Part shown: positions 1 to 8,469 of the stretch, piece after piece
How the letters are laid out: each line of letters begins with the position of its first letter
How positions within the stretch are numbered: position 1 is the first letter of the stretch
Position numbers and translations under genes: made by a program
The notes under the pieces: model-generated
What the model saw: the letters and a program-made list of their open reading frames with translations, nothing else
Databases searched by the model: none
What the model was told of the DNA's origin: nothing
Source of the DNA: Acholeplasmatales bacterium
Lineage (GTDB): Bacteria > Bacillota_I > Bacilli_A > Acholeplasmatales > Anaeroplasmataceae
Direction of reading: 5' to 3'
NCBI GenBank assembly: GCA_900770055.1
Contig: CAAGJD010000186.1
Span: 1 to 13,807, forward strand
Length of the DNA stretch: 13,807 bases

Positions 1-1898
1 ACAGAAGTCATTGAAGTATCTAATCCACTTACTATTTCATCACCATATGCGAATGTTCCATCATGCATACCAGAAATATTGTAATCAGTATCTTTTGTTA
101 ATGTAATAGCTTCTCCTTCGCTATTAGTAAATCTAATTTGGTCTTCTGCAGCAGATATAAAATTAGAATAAAGCTGATTATCTGATGAATATTCAATTTC
201 AATATTTCCAGATACTAAATAAATACTCATAGGATTAATTATTATTTTACCATCATTGTTGATAGTATTATCTTTTTCTAATTCATATAAATCAGCAACT
301 GTAGAACCTATTGAAGCATTAAACACAATTTCATAAGTACCTGCATTTATAGGAGCTGTAGCACTAGTAGATGTTCCAGCTTTATAAAGTACAGTTGTTG
401 TAATTCCAGATGGTAATGTACTTTCTACTCCATCTACATAAGTTATTATTCCTGCAGCATGGGAACTACCATCATAAGTATATGTTCCACCTGAAATAGT
501 GAATTTGACTTTCTTTTTATTAGTAATTGTTAATGTAGCTTTCATATCAGAAACACTATTATGATTATCATCAACATTAAAATGAGCTGTAATTACAATA
601 GAGCCTGGATCAGTTAATTGATTTCCTGGTGTTGTACCTTTATCATTTGTATATGTTACTGATGTTATACCTTCTGGTAATGTACCACTTACTTCTATAG
701 TATGTGACTTACCATCATATGAAATAGTTTGATTTTTAAATGATACACCAGTCATATCTATATCAGCTTTATTTATTGTCATAGTTGTTGTTGCGGTTGT
801 GCTATTAATTACATAATTATTAGTTACACTACCATTTACTTTAAATCCAACTATTTTAACATCATAAGTACCTGCATTTGTAGGAGCTGTTTCAGTCCAA
901 GAATTTGCATCCTTTAGACTATACTGAATTATTGGTGTAACAGTCTCACCAGTAATTGTTGAAATCTCATTAGAAGTATTACCATCATTAAGTGTTACTG
1001 CTACTGTTTTTTGATTGCCATCATAAACAAATGTATTTGTTGTACTCCATGATGCATCTATTGTTCTTGCTGTAATGGTAAATGTAGAATTATATGAATT
1101 AGTTGCGTTTTCAACTAAATTATAATTCTTTAAATTATTTGATATATTTACATCATAGCTACCAACATCTTTACCTTTACCATTTACTGTAATTTGAGTT
1201 GAATCACCATATAAAGTAGTATTCATATTACATGATGGTTGTTGTTCTTGACCATTATATACTAACTCAAGATTAGACCATGTAAATTCCGTATTCTTTT
1301 TATTTACATTAAGTGTATTCTTTACAAATGTAATTTCATAATTTGAGTTTGATAAACCAGTTGGTATTAAATCATATGTACCAACATCTCTACTTGTACT
1401 ATTTGAATTATCATAATTTGATGTGTATGATAGTGTGCCTTCAAGCACACTTTCATTTTCACCTTCAACAAAGCCTGAATAAGTTACACCATTACCAGAT
1501 AATATATCACCATAAGTAATAGAATTAGAATTTGCTGTAATTGTTAATGGTTTTTGATTAATAACAAATTCAACATATGCAATTTCTTCACTATTATATT
1601 GAACCTTTGCATAATATGTTCCAGCATTTTTAGGATTATTTGCTAATTCTACACGATTACTATCGTAATAAGTATATGTACAATCATTATAATCATAGCC
1701 TTCATCTGGAGTTAATGTAATTTGTTGTTCTTTACCATTATATGTAGTTTGTTGATACCAATTGATATCAAAAGGATAATATTTAGAGTCAATATTAGTT
1801 GTTTTTTCACCAATAATTACCCAGCTAGATTGTCCAATCATCATAACGATTGGTATTAATAATAAAGAGATAACTAAAATGAGAAATTTACGTCGCAT
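1..1898 (-). CDS. MBG/YDG-repeat surface protein, 3' end cut by the window edge
   Basis: A probable extracellular adhesin or stalk. About 632 codons are visible and the frame is open to base 1, so the C-terminus and any wall anchor are missing. ATG at 1898 follows AAGGAG (1907-1912) by 8 bases; that site overlaps the stop of the upstream gene. Residues 4-22 form a hydrophobic signal after MRRKF, ending in G-Q-S-S-W (22-26), like the small protein encoded just upstream. From about residue 43 come tandem beta-sandwich units of 75-100 residues. They are marked by Y-[ND]-G near the start (53-55, 214-216, 292-294, 393-395, 474-476) and [ND]-x-G-[TS]-Y near the end (91-95, 171-175, 244-248, 341-345, 517-521). 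One unit has the MBG signature LTITANSNSITYGD (118-131). Such arrays in Firmicutes surface proteins act as spacers or carbohydrate/mucin binders; the ligand cannot be told here. Family assignment is from motif recognition only. Confidence 0.88.
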   Translation of the reverse strand, partial: MRRKFLILVISLLLIPIVMMIGQSSWVIIGEKTTNIDSKYYPFDINWYQQTTYNGKEQQITLTPDEGYDYNDCTYTYYDSNRVELANNPKNAGTYYAKVQYNSEEIAYVEFVINQKPLTITANSNSITYGDILSGNGVTYSGFVEGENESVLEGTLSYTSNYDNSNSTSRDVGTYDLIPTGLSNSNYEITFVKNTLNVNKKNTEFTWSNLELVYNGQEQQPSCNMNTTLYGDSTQITVNGKGKDVGSYDVNISNNLKNYNLVENATNSYNSTFTITARTIDASWSTTNTFVYDGNQKTVAVTLNDGNTSNEISTITGETVTPIIQYSLKDANSWTETAPTNAGTYDVKIVGFKVNGSVTNNYVINSTTATTTMTINKADIDMTGVSFKNQTISYDGKSHTIEVSGTLPEGITSVTYTNDKGTTPGNQLTDPGSIVITAHFNVDDNHNSVSDMKATLTITNKKKVKFTISGGTYTYDGSSHAAGIITYVDGVESTLPSGITTTVLYKAGTSTSATAPINAGTYEIVFNASIGSTVADLYELEKDNTINNDGKIIINPMSIYLVSGNIEIEYSSDNQLYSNFISAAEDQIRFTNSEGEAITLTKDTDYNISGMHDGTFAYGDEIVSGLDTSMTS

Positions 1899-1910
1899 TA
1901 TAGCAACTCC

Positions 1911-2546
1911 TTACATAGCTGAAACAACACTAGTTAGCTTAAATAAGCTTGTGTTGTTTTGAGATAGTGGAGATTTTGTATTTGAAAAATACGTACTATC
2001 TTCTATTATAAAATTATATGAAAGTTCAAATGAGAATGTACTTTCTCCTGTATATTCTGATAAAATAATTTCTATTTGAACCTTATAATTTGAAGAATCT
2101 TTTGTTATAGATAAGCCTGAAGATATATCTTTATTAGATGGTAAAATTCTTGTAGCATTAGTACTATCTATTTTATTTAATAATGGGTATGCTGATAAAT
2201 CATATGAAGTATTAATTGAATCAGCATATTTTAAATTTAATTCTATTTGAATCTTTGTCGAATTATCAAATGAAGTTCGACATTTTGTTAAATCTACAGT
2301 ACCATTTATTATTAAGCTATCTTTTGTTTTATCACTATTTAGGAAGCCACCCTTACTATATCTTAAAGTTTTTGTAAGATTTAATGTCATAAAATCTTTA
2401 CTTTCTATAACATCATCTGCTTCGAAGGAGCCACTTATTTCTGCTTCTTGATATGAATATGAAATTGTCCAAGATGCAAAACCAACGCTAAATAATGATG
2501 TAATCATTAATAATAGTAAGCCTATTATTTTAAATTCACGTCTCAC
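1911..2546 (-). CDS. Small secreted protein with SipW-cognate-type signal peptide
   Basis: A probable exported beta-rich protein of 211 residues, possibly a minor subunit processed by the SipW-type peptidase of this operon (inference). The start is GTG at 2546: AAAGGAGG lies 7 bases upstream, whereas an in-frame TTG at 2564 would translate the ribosome-binding site itself. The N-terminus MRREFKIIG leads into a hydrophobic run (residues 7-21) and then G-F-A-S-W (22-26). This resembles the GG-x-WA-x-F end of TasA-type signals, and the GFAAF of the 247-residue subunit in this operon. The mature part alternates polar and hydrophobic residues, with strands such as IQIELNLKY and FSFELSYNF and one cysteine. 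There is no anchor at the C-terminus. It precedes the MBG protein by 12 bases. No specific family was recognised. Confidence 0.85.
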   Translation of the reverse strand: MRREFKIIGLLLLMITSLFSVGFASWTISYSYQEAEISGSFEADDVIESKDFMTLNLTKTLRYSKGGFLNSDKTKDSLIINGTVDLTKCRTSFDNSTKIQIELNLKYADSINTSYDLSAYPLLNKIDSTNATRILPSNKDISSGLSITKDSSNYKVQIEIILSEYTGESTFSFELSYNFIIEDSTYFSNTKSPLSQNNTSLFKLTSVVSAM

Positions 2547-2553
2547 TTTGACT

Positions 2554-2561
2554 CCTCCTTT
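2554..2561 (-). promoter_or_regulatory. Ribosome-binding site that fixes a GTG start
   Basis: The minus strand reads AAAGGAGG here, with a 7-base spacer to GTG at 2546. The in-frame TTG at 2564 lies upstream of this site and has no Shine-Dalgarno of its own, so the GTG is preferred. Confidence 0.85.
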
Positions 2562-2583
2562 CAAATTTATAAATCAATATTTA

Positions 2584-3690
2584 TTATACTTCTTCCCATA
2601 ATGCATATAATATTAGATCTGAAAATACTGGTGTTAAATCAGTAAAAATACCTGTAGTTGGTGTTTGTTCTCTTTTTGTACACCAACCTAAGAATTTATA
2701 ACCAGGCTTAGTAGCAAATGGCATATCATAGCCACTTGAAGTAAAATATTCACCTCTATTAATTGAATATTCAATTCTATTTGATGATAAATATGCTGTA
2801 CCTTCAGTATCATTTAAATCAAACTTTACGGTATATCTTTGATTATTATCATCAAAATCAACAACTAAAGTCCAATATTCATCATTTGAATTTTCCATTG
2901 CTTGTTTAATATAAATTGTATTATATGATAAATCAAAATAATAATCACCTACTACACCTAGTGTATTTGAAGGTGCACCACTACCTGAATACCATTGGTT
3001 AGAATCCTTAGGTCTTGAGAAACTTACTATTTGTGGGTCACCCTCACTCATCGTAAATACAACATAATAATAATCACCATCTTCAAAGCCTGTGATTGCT
3101 GTTATACCAACACCATTTTCACCCTTTTCACCCTTTTGAGGAGCAGGAATATGAATTGGGTATGTTGAACCATCAGAATAAATAAATTTAATATCTTGTG
3201 AGCCATCTTCGTTTTGAACATATGAATAGTTACTAATAGTAGTACCTGTTTCACCCTTTTCACCCTTAGGTATTAAAATAGGATCTGATGTATTACCATC
3301 ATCATAATTTACAGTTAATATTGTATTTCCATCAGAATCCTTTTTTGTAGTTATTCCTGATACTGAAACACCTCTAGGTATATTAAATGTATATTTATCC
3401 ATATTTTCATCAGTAAAATAGATTTCTACCATCGTATTTTTGCCGTCACTACTTGTTTGATGGAATACTTCCTTAATACCATTTCCATCACTACCCTTTG
3501 GTAAATAAAATATTGCAGGATCTATTGTTTCATCCTCATAAGTAATAGTTACCATCGTTCTACCATCATCAAGTAATACATAATTAATTGATGAAATGAT
3601 TAATGAATCATCACCAGCAAAACCACCACATGATGATAAAGTTATAATTAAGGTAAAAACCAAAGAAATAAATAACATTATCTTTTTCAT
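2584..3690 (-). CDS. Surface lipoprotein with tandem repeats, GEKGE linkers and InlB-type repeat
   Basis: A 368-residue lipoprotein expected on the outer face of the membrane. The signal (residues 1-20) ends in a lipobox L-S-S-C with the lipidated cysteine at 21. Residues about 35-225 hold some five degenerate repeats of near 40 residues. Each has a beta-hairpin pattern (D-G-x-T-x-V-x-I-x-Y-x-D), then an I-P-K-G turn and a short collagen-like linker (PKGEKGETG at 141-149, QKGEKGENG at 185-193). A motif W-Y-S-G-S-G-A-P-S (233-241) with G-D-Y-Y-F-D (248-253) follows, as often seen after collagen-like linkers. Residues 286-368 match the Listeria-Bacteroides/InlB B-repeat pattern (YTVKFDLN, then GYKFLGW, then LYALW). 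ATG at 3690 follows AAAGGAG by 8 bases, and two TAA codons end the gene. Probably a binding or structural surface component; the ligand is unknown. Confidence 0.9.
   Translation of the reverse strand: MKKIMLFISLVFTLIITLSSCGGFAGDDSLIISSINYVLLDDGRTMVTITYEDETIDPAIFYLPKGSDGNGIKEVFHQTSSDGKNTMVEIYFTDENMDKYTFNIPRGVSVSGITTKKDSDGNTILTVNYDDGNTSDPILIPKGEKGETGTTISNYSYVQNEDGSQDIKFIYSDGSTYPIHIPAPQKGEKGENGVGITAITGFEDGDYYYVVFTMSEGDPQIVSFSRPKDSNQWYSGSGAPSNTLGVVGDYYFDLSYNTIYIKQAMENSNDEYWTLVVDFDDNNQRYTVKFDLNDTEGTAYLSSNRIEYSINRGEYFTSSGYDMPFATKPGYKFLGWCTKREQTPTTGIFTDLTPVFSDLILYALWEEV
3118..3137 (-). repeat. Short direct repeat coding for collagen-like linker
   Basis: TCACCCTTT units repeat in tandem on the plus strand and encode K-G-E-K-G-E in the lipoprotein. 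A second copy of the same arrangement lies at about 3250-3268. This is a coding microrepeat, and it could allow small length changes in the linker. Confidence 0.5.
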
Positions 3691-3693
3691 AAT

Positions 3694-6075
3694 CTACACT
3701 CCTTTAGCATTTGTTATAAGGTCTGTAATATCTGGTGTTTCACCAAATAAATAACCATTTGCCTCACAACAAACAAATTCGAATGGTTCAAAACCAGTAA
3801 CAACTGTTACACATTTAACCATTATATCCTTCATCATTGCCATGTTACCACTTCCTGATGATACGAGATTTAAATAATTATCTAAAAAATTAATAGTTAA
3901 GTTTTTAAGAGAAATATTTTCATTTAAATTATCCGTAATAACAACTGATTTATTTAATGCTCCACCATAATATGCAATTGGAATATTTAAATATGATCCA
4001 TCTTCATTATTTGTTATTGCATTATTCTTTGCTGCTTCAGCTTTTAATAATGGAACAAGTGGGAAAATATCATCAATTGTTACATTCTTATCCTTACCTA
4101 ATACTTCAGATGCAATAGTTGATATATTTTCATCTATTAATCCATTTAAATCTAAATCACTTGTTTTCTTATAATCATAAAACCTTGTATTGCCACTAAG
4201 TTCAACCTTTACTGGATAGGATACACCAGAAATATTTGTAGCAGTATATGGTACAAGAGGTCTACTTTCAATTTCAAGTTTACTAAATGTATCAGTTATA
4301 AAAGTAGGTGATGCAGTATATAAGAATGGTCCATTAAATAATACTTCTAAACTTATTGCCGCAAGTCCACTTCTATAAAAATAAGTATCATTTATTTTCA
4401 TACTACCTTTGTATTCTAAATCTTCATCTGGATTTAAGGCATTTTGAATATCTAAAATTGAATTTCTAATTTGATCAACATTATCATATTTACCAAGTAA
4501 ATAATTATTTAAAATAGTATCACCAGCTCCACCATTTGATAAATAATCTAATAATGAAGCTTCTACTTTATTACCATTATCAATATATTCTATAATTTTA
4601 TTATTATCTATTTTCTTATATTCATTGCTGCCAGTTGAAATTAAGAAATTCATTGAATTACTTAAATATGAATTATCTATTAATAAATTATTAGCTGAAA
4701 AGCTTCTTAATATATTCTTTCCATTTGATAATCTACAGTTTTTAACAATATTATTATCACCATTAATTTCAATAACAGTACCAACAGTTTCTAAGAATGA
4801 TAGGGATGATCCCATATCGCAATTCTTTAAATTTAAATCATTGATTGTAATATTATTACCATCTACATACATACCAACATTATCCTGTCCATAGGCAGTA
4901 ATAAGTGGCATTGAATGATAATTACCAAGTGTATAAAATGGTAATGGTCCTCTAAACAAATCTGTAGTTGCAAGAGTAGGTATTTTATATATTTGACCAT
5001 CCTTTTCAACTTCACTGATTAATGATGGATAAGCTAAATTATGTAAATTTATTGTATATCCATTACCATAGAAATCCTTTTGAACCCTAATACCAGCAAT
5101 AACATCATCATTTATTTCTTGATATAATGAATTTGATTTGGCAAATTCATTCCATTTTTGAATGAATTCATTATTAAATGTTGTTTTAAATCTATAAACA
5201 TCCTTTGAAAAATCAAATTTTTTATTATTATAATTACCAAATAGTTTAATACTAGAATCACTACTATTTGTATATGTTTCAAGTGATTCTAAGCTTTTTC
5301 TTAGAACTACTATTTCACCACTTTCTGATTTATTTGTACAATACATTAAATCAGAATAAGAATATACATTTACTCCACCTTTAACTATATTAAAGCTATA
5401 ACTAGATGTTACTCCGTTTGATGATAATTTAACATAGGATTCATTGATATTACTCATCGGATCAAATGTTACAATAACATTATTATCAACTATTTTAGCA
5501 TTAATGTTATCACTTGATTCAACATTAATAGAATCCTTTAATTCAATTGGAATACATTTATATTCTAAGGTTACCTTAGCATTAACCTTTTTATTATTTT
5601 CAATATCATATTCACCATAATAAACATTAGGGTCAATATTATTTTGACTTGATTTATTTACAGGAACAATCGTAATAACACCATCACCATAAATATAAGC
5701 AGTCATTCTTTTAAATACATTACCTTTAAGATTACTGCAAGTAATTATTACTTCACCTTCACCTAGTGGAACTAAATAAGTTAAGCCATTTTCAACTTTT
5801 ATTTCAGCAATAGGATCTATTATACTACTATCCTTATTCTCAACCTTCCAAACCAATTGATTTCCTTCATCTAATAAGGCATTATCAGATGATACTGCTT
5901 TTGCAGTAAGGATATGACTTTTATATTTGCTGAATGCCTCAACATCCTCATATTCCCATTCGATTGCGCTAATATCAGAATAAAATGTTGAAAATGTAAC
6001 ATTTACTGCAGCAATTCCAATTAGGGCAATAACAAATGGTATTATCAATAAAATTATTAAATTTTTCTTTTTCAT
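3694..6075 (-). CDS. Membrane-anchored Ig-like/beta-helix surface protein
   Basis: A 793-residue protein with an N-terminal signal anchor (MKKKN, then a hydrophobic stretch to about residue 26) and a large outer part. Residues about 36-130 look like a bacterial Ig-like (BIG2-type) domain: ISAIEWEYEDVEAF at the start and EGEVIITCSN near the end. Residues about 131-235 look like a second beta-sandwich. From about 237 (NVYSYSDLMY) a right-handed beta-helix seems to begin, most regular at 400-480 with short rungs such as NNITINDLNLKNC and NNIVKNCRLSN. The C-terminal 300 residues were not recognised and contain two adjacent cysteines near the end. There is no lipobox or sortase motif. ATG at 6075 follows AAAGGAGG by 9 bases. 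It sits between the ABC permease and the lipoprotein, which suggests an outer-surface partner of the exporter or fibre. Fold calls are by eye; no enzyme activity is claimed. Confidence 0.85.
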   Translation of the reverse strand: MKKKNLIILLIIPFVIALIGIAAVNVTFSTFYSDISAIEWEYEDVEAFSKYKSHILTAKAVSSDNALLDEGNQLVWKVENKDSSIIDPIAEIKVENGLTYLVPLGEGEVIITCSNLKGNVFKRMTAYIYGDGVITIVPVNKSSQNNIDPNVYYGEYDIENNKKVNAKVTLEYKCIPIELKDSINVESSDNINAKIVDNNVIVTFDPMSNINESYVKLSSNGVTSSYSFNIVKGGVNVYSYSDLMYCTNKSESGEIVVLRKSLESLETYTNSSDSSIKLFGNYNNKKFDFSKDVYRFKTTFNNEFIQKWNEFAKSNSLYQEINDDVIAGIRVQKDFYGNGYTINLHNLAYPSLISEVEKDGQIYKIPTLATTDLFRGPLPFYTLGNYHSMPLITAYGQDNVGMYVDGNNITINDLNLKNCDMGSSLSFLETVGTVIEINGDNNIVKNCRLSNGKNILRSFSANNLLIDNSYLSNSMNFLISTGSNEYKKIDNNKIIEYIDNGNKVEASLLDYLSNGGAGDTILNNYLLGKYDNVDQIRNSILDIQNALNPDEDLEYKGSMKINDTYFYRSGLAAISLEVLFNGPFLYTASPTFITDTFSKLEIESRPLVPYTATNISGVSYPVKVELSGNTRFYDYKKTSDLDLNGLIDENISTIASEVLGKDKNVTIDDIFPLVPLLKAEAAKNNAITNNEDGSYLNIPIAYYGGALNKSVVITDNLNENISLKNLTINFLDNYLNLVSSGSGNMAMMKDIMVKCVTVVTGFEPFEFVCCEANGYLFGETPDITDLITNAKGV

Positions 6076-6094
6076 TTGCTATTCCCTCCTTTAA

Positions 6095-7687
6095 TTAATT
6101 GGAATACTCTAAATCCATAAAATTTAGATTAATTGTTTCTTTTAACTTAAATACAAATGGTAAACCAAGAAGTAATATAGCTATAAGACCTATAATATAA
6201 GCTACAATTATATTAACTCCTAAGTTTGTAGCAAGTAATGCACTTAAGAAAAATACTACAGGTAGTAAATAAGAATATAGGCTTGATGTGAATGTAGCTC
6301 TTGGCTTATTAATTCTTATTTTTAGTTCTTCTTTAAGTGATACTAATTCAAATATTAACAGTAATACTATTGATAAAAGTAGTCCGAATATAAATGTTTG
6401 GAATGAAACAATTCCAAATATTAATAAAACAATAGCACTTATAATTAATGATATTACTGAAGCTATAAATGGAACTAATACCTTAATAAAAAGCTGATGC
6501 TCAAATGAAACAGGCATTGTTTTCATAATTCTTATAGTATTTTTTTCATTAGATATATAGCTATTAGCTCCACTATTAATTATTAATGTAAATAGCATGA
6601 TTAATACAATATCTAATAACGGTATAAAATAAGGAACAACTAATGAATAATATTGAAATGTTCCTGATGAAAATACATTATTAAGTGCACTAATTACTAA
6701 ATACATTAAAAATGGTTGAATAATTAATAATCCTGTGAAGGAAAATATATTATTTGAATCCTTAAATAATAATGTTAATTCCTTTTTGATTAATATTTTA
6801 TTTAAGGAGTCTACCTTTAAATCATTCTTTCTTACTTTATTTTTAGAATTGAATTTTATACCTCTAAAATAATTAAAAGCAAAAATTGCAAATGTTGCAC
6901 CTATTATAAATACTCCAAGTGCAATACAAGTATAAGGAAGAATTTGGGTTGAGGTACCTAAATACACTTGAGCTAAAAATGTTATAGGTACAAAAAATTT
7001 TACAGTTTTCTTTAATCCTTCTATTGTCGCAGTTGTAAACAATACCTGAAGATTATTATTAACAACTAAATTCATAAATACTGATAAAATATTTGAATAA
7101 ATATAGCAAGCAAAAATCATTATTATTAATGCAATTATAAATTGAAATAAGACATGCTTTTTTAAATAATCAATAGCTAGCTTAAAAGGATAAACTAATA
7201 ATAATGCTATACCTGCTTCAAATAAAAATGATAATATAGGATAAAAGATACATAAGAAATAATAAAATGGTGTTCTACCTACAATTGAACCATAAGATAC
7301 AAATATAGGATAAACAAACATTATTGATTGTACATAATGAAGTAATAATAATAATATTAGCTTTGAGCCAACTATTTCTTCATTAGTAACTGGATAATGA
7401 GTTAATTGCTCAATATCCTTTTCATTAAAGAAAAGCTTATGAGCATTAAATAAATTTAAGACTATCATTATACATGATATTATAAATAGGAATAGGGTAA
7501 GAAATACTGGTGCAGCACCTGTATAATTCTTAACCTTATTAATGACCATGCTAAAAATAAATGTTTCAACAACAATAAATCCTATTAGCATTATCATTGT
7601 AAATAAAAGTGAGATAATTTTCTTTTTTAAGCTACTTTTATCACCTAAAAATAGCATCTTAAAATCTTTAATTAGTAGGTTAAGCAT
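6095..7687 (-). CDS. ABC-2-type transporter permease
   Basis: The integral membrane subunit, 530 residues, of an ABC exporter whose ATPase is encoded immediately upstream. It has roughly a dozen hydrophobic segments separated by short loops. The protein appears to be two related halves. The loop motif N-E-K-[DN], four residues later T-H-Y-P-V-T (residues 88-101), recurs as N-E-K-N and K-T-M-P-V-S (380-394), each between membrane segments. A charged cytosolic loop at about 278-300 (FNSKNKVRKNDLK) separates the halves. The start is ATG at 7687, because GGAGG lies 5 bases upstream; an ATG at 7705 would overlap the ATPase gene and has no ribosome-binding site. The substrate cannot be read from the sequence. 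The neighbourhood suggests a component of a surface structure, but peptide, lipid or drug export remain possible. Confidence 0.9.
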   Translation of the reverse strand: MLNLLIKDFKMLFLGDKSSLKKKIISLLFTMIMLIGFIVVETFIFSMVINKVKNYTGAAPVFLTLFLFIISCIMIVLNLFNAHKLFFNEKDIEQLTHYPVTNEEIVGSKLILLLLLHYVQSIMFVYPIFVSYGSIVGRTPFYYFLCIFYPILSFLFEAGIALLLVYPFKLAIDYLKKHVLFQFIIALIIMIFACYIYSNILSVFMNLVVNNNLQVLFTTATIEGLKKTVKFFVPITFLAQVYLGTSTQILPYTCIALGVFIIGATFAIFAFNYFRGIKFNSKNKVRKNDLKVDSLNKILIKKELTLLFKDSNNIFSFTGLLIIQPFLMYLVISALNNVFSSGTFQYYSLVVPYFIPLLDIVLIMLFTLIINSGANSYISNEKNTIRIMKTMPVSFEHQLFIKVLVPFIASVISLIISAIVLLIFGIVSFQTFIFGLLLSIVLLLIFELVSLKEELKIRINKPRATFTSSLYSYLLPVVFFLSALLATNLGVNIIVAYIIGLIAILLLGLPFVFKLKETINLNFMDLEYSN

Positions 7688-7688
7688 A

Positions 7689-8465
7689 TTAACCTCCAAA
7701 TTCATCTAAGAAAATTTTCGCAAGCTGTAGTCTCTTATTTGGATTTTTATTAAGATCATATATAACCTTTACAACACCATCATTTACAATAGCTACTCTA
7801 TCACATAATCTCGATACTAATTCAATATTATGCGATGTCACAAATACACAATGACCATGATTTGCATATTCTCTCATCATTTTCTTTAATTCTTCAGTAG
7901 CTATAATATCAAGACCTACTGTCGGTTCATCAAGAATCCAAATCTTAGGGTTATGCATAAGACTTGCTGCTAAGCAAAGCTTTTGCTTCATACCATGAGA
8001 ATAACCAGATATTGAATTTTCTAATTCATTTAGATCAAGCCTTAATCTTGTACATAAATATTTATAAGATTTATTGAATTCATCCTCACTAAGCTTATAA
8101 ATACTTGCAACAAATTCTAAATATTCATAACCAGTCATTACCTCATAGCAGGTAGGCTCACTTGCAACATAGCCATATGAAGCTTTTGCCATTATTGGTT
8201 CTCTTGTAATATCATAGCCATTAACTAATATAGTACCACTTTGAAATCTTTTTGAACCAATCATACAATCAATAGTTGTTGATTTACCTATACCGTTTCT
8301 ACCAATAAAGCCAAATAACTCACCATGATTTACCTCTAGACTTAAACCACGTAATACTTCCTTTTTTCCATATGATTTATAAAGATTTTCAATAAGGATA
8401 GCAGGAAATGATTCTTCTTTATTTTCTTGTTCATTTAATTCTAAATTATTAGAATCATTAATCAT
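7689..8465 (-). CDS. ABC transporter ATP-binding protein
   Basis: The cytosolic ATPase, 258 residues, that pairs with the permease encoded one base downstream. Walker A is GRNGIGKST (55-63). The signature is ISGYSHGMKQKL (152-163), the Y-S-x-G-M form usual in ABC-2 exporter ATPases. Walker B is KIWILDEP (174-181) with D-loop VGLD (183-186), and the switch histidine is H212 in VTSHN. At the Q-loop position the sequence reads GYVASEP (98-104) with no glutamine, a common variation in this group. A polar, acidic extension of about 21 residues precedes the domain. ATG at 8465 follows AAGGAGG by 7 bases, and that site is encoded by the last two Arg codons of the gene before. The last codons here (GGA GGT TAA) in turn carry the permease's ribosome-binding site, so the two are almost surely translated together. 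Confidence 0.95.
   Translation of the reverse strand: MINDSNNLELNEQENKEESFPAILIENLYKSYGKKEVLRGLSLEVNHGELFGFIGRNGIGKSTTIDCMIGSKRFQSGTILVNGYDITREPIMAKASYGYVASEPTCYEVMTGYEYLEFVASIYKLSEDEFNKSYKYLCTRLRLDLNELENSISGYSHGMKQKLCLAASLMHNPKIWILDEPTVGLDIIATEELKKMMREYANHGHCVFVTSHNIELVSRLCDRVAIVNDGVVKVIYDLNKNPNKRLQLAKIFLDEFGG
7693..7697 (-). promoter_or_regulatory. Ribosome-binding site of the permease, inside the ATPase 3' end
   Basis: The minus strand reads GGAGG, then TTAAT, then ATG at 7687. The site lies within the final Gly-Gly codons of the ATPase and decides the permease start in favour of 7687 over the in-frame ATG at 7705. Confidence 0.85.
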
Positions 8466-8469
8466 AGCT

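Noticed and set aside
4625..4894. Plus-strand open frame of 89 codons, and similar ones at 6288-6497, 9813-10016 and 11199-11507
   Set aside because: Each lies opposite a well-supported minus-strand gene, has no recognisable domain, and the AT-rich code of the true gene explains the lack of stops.
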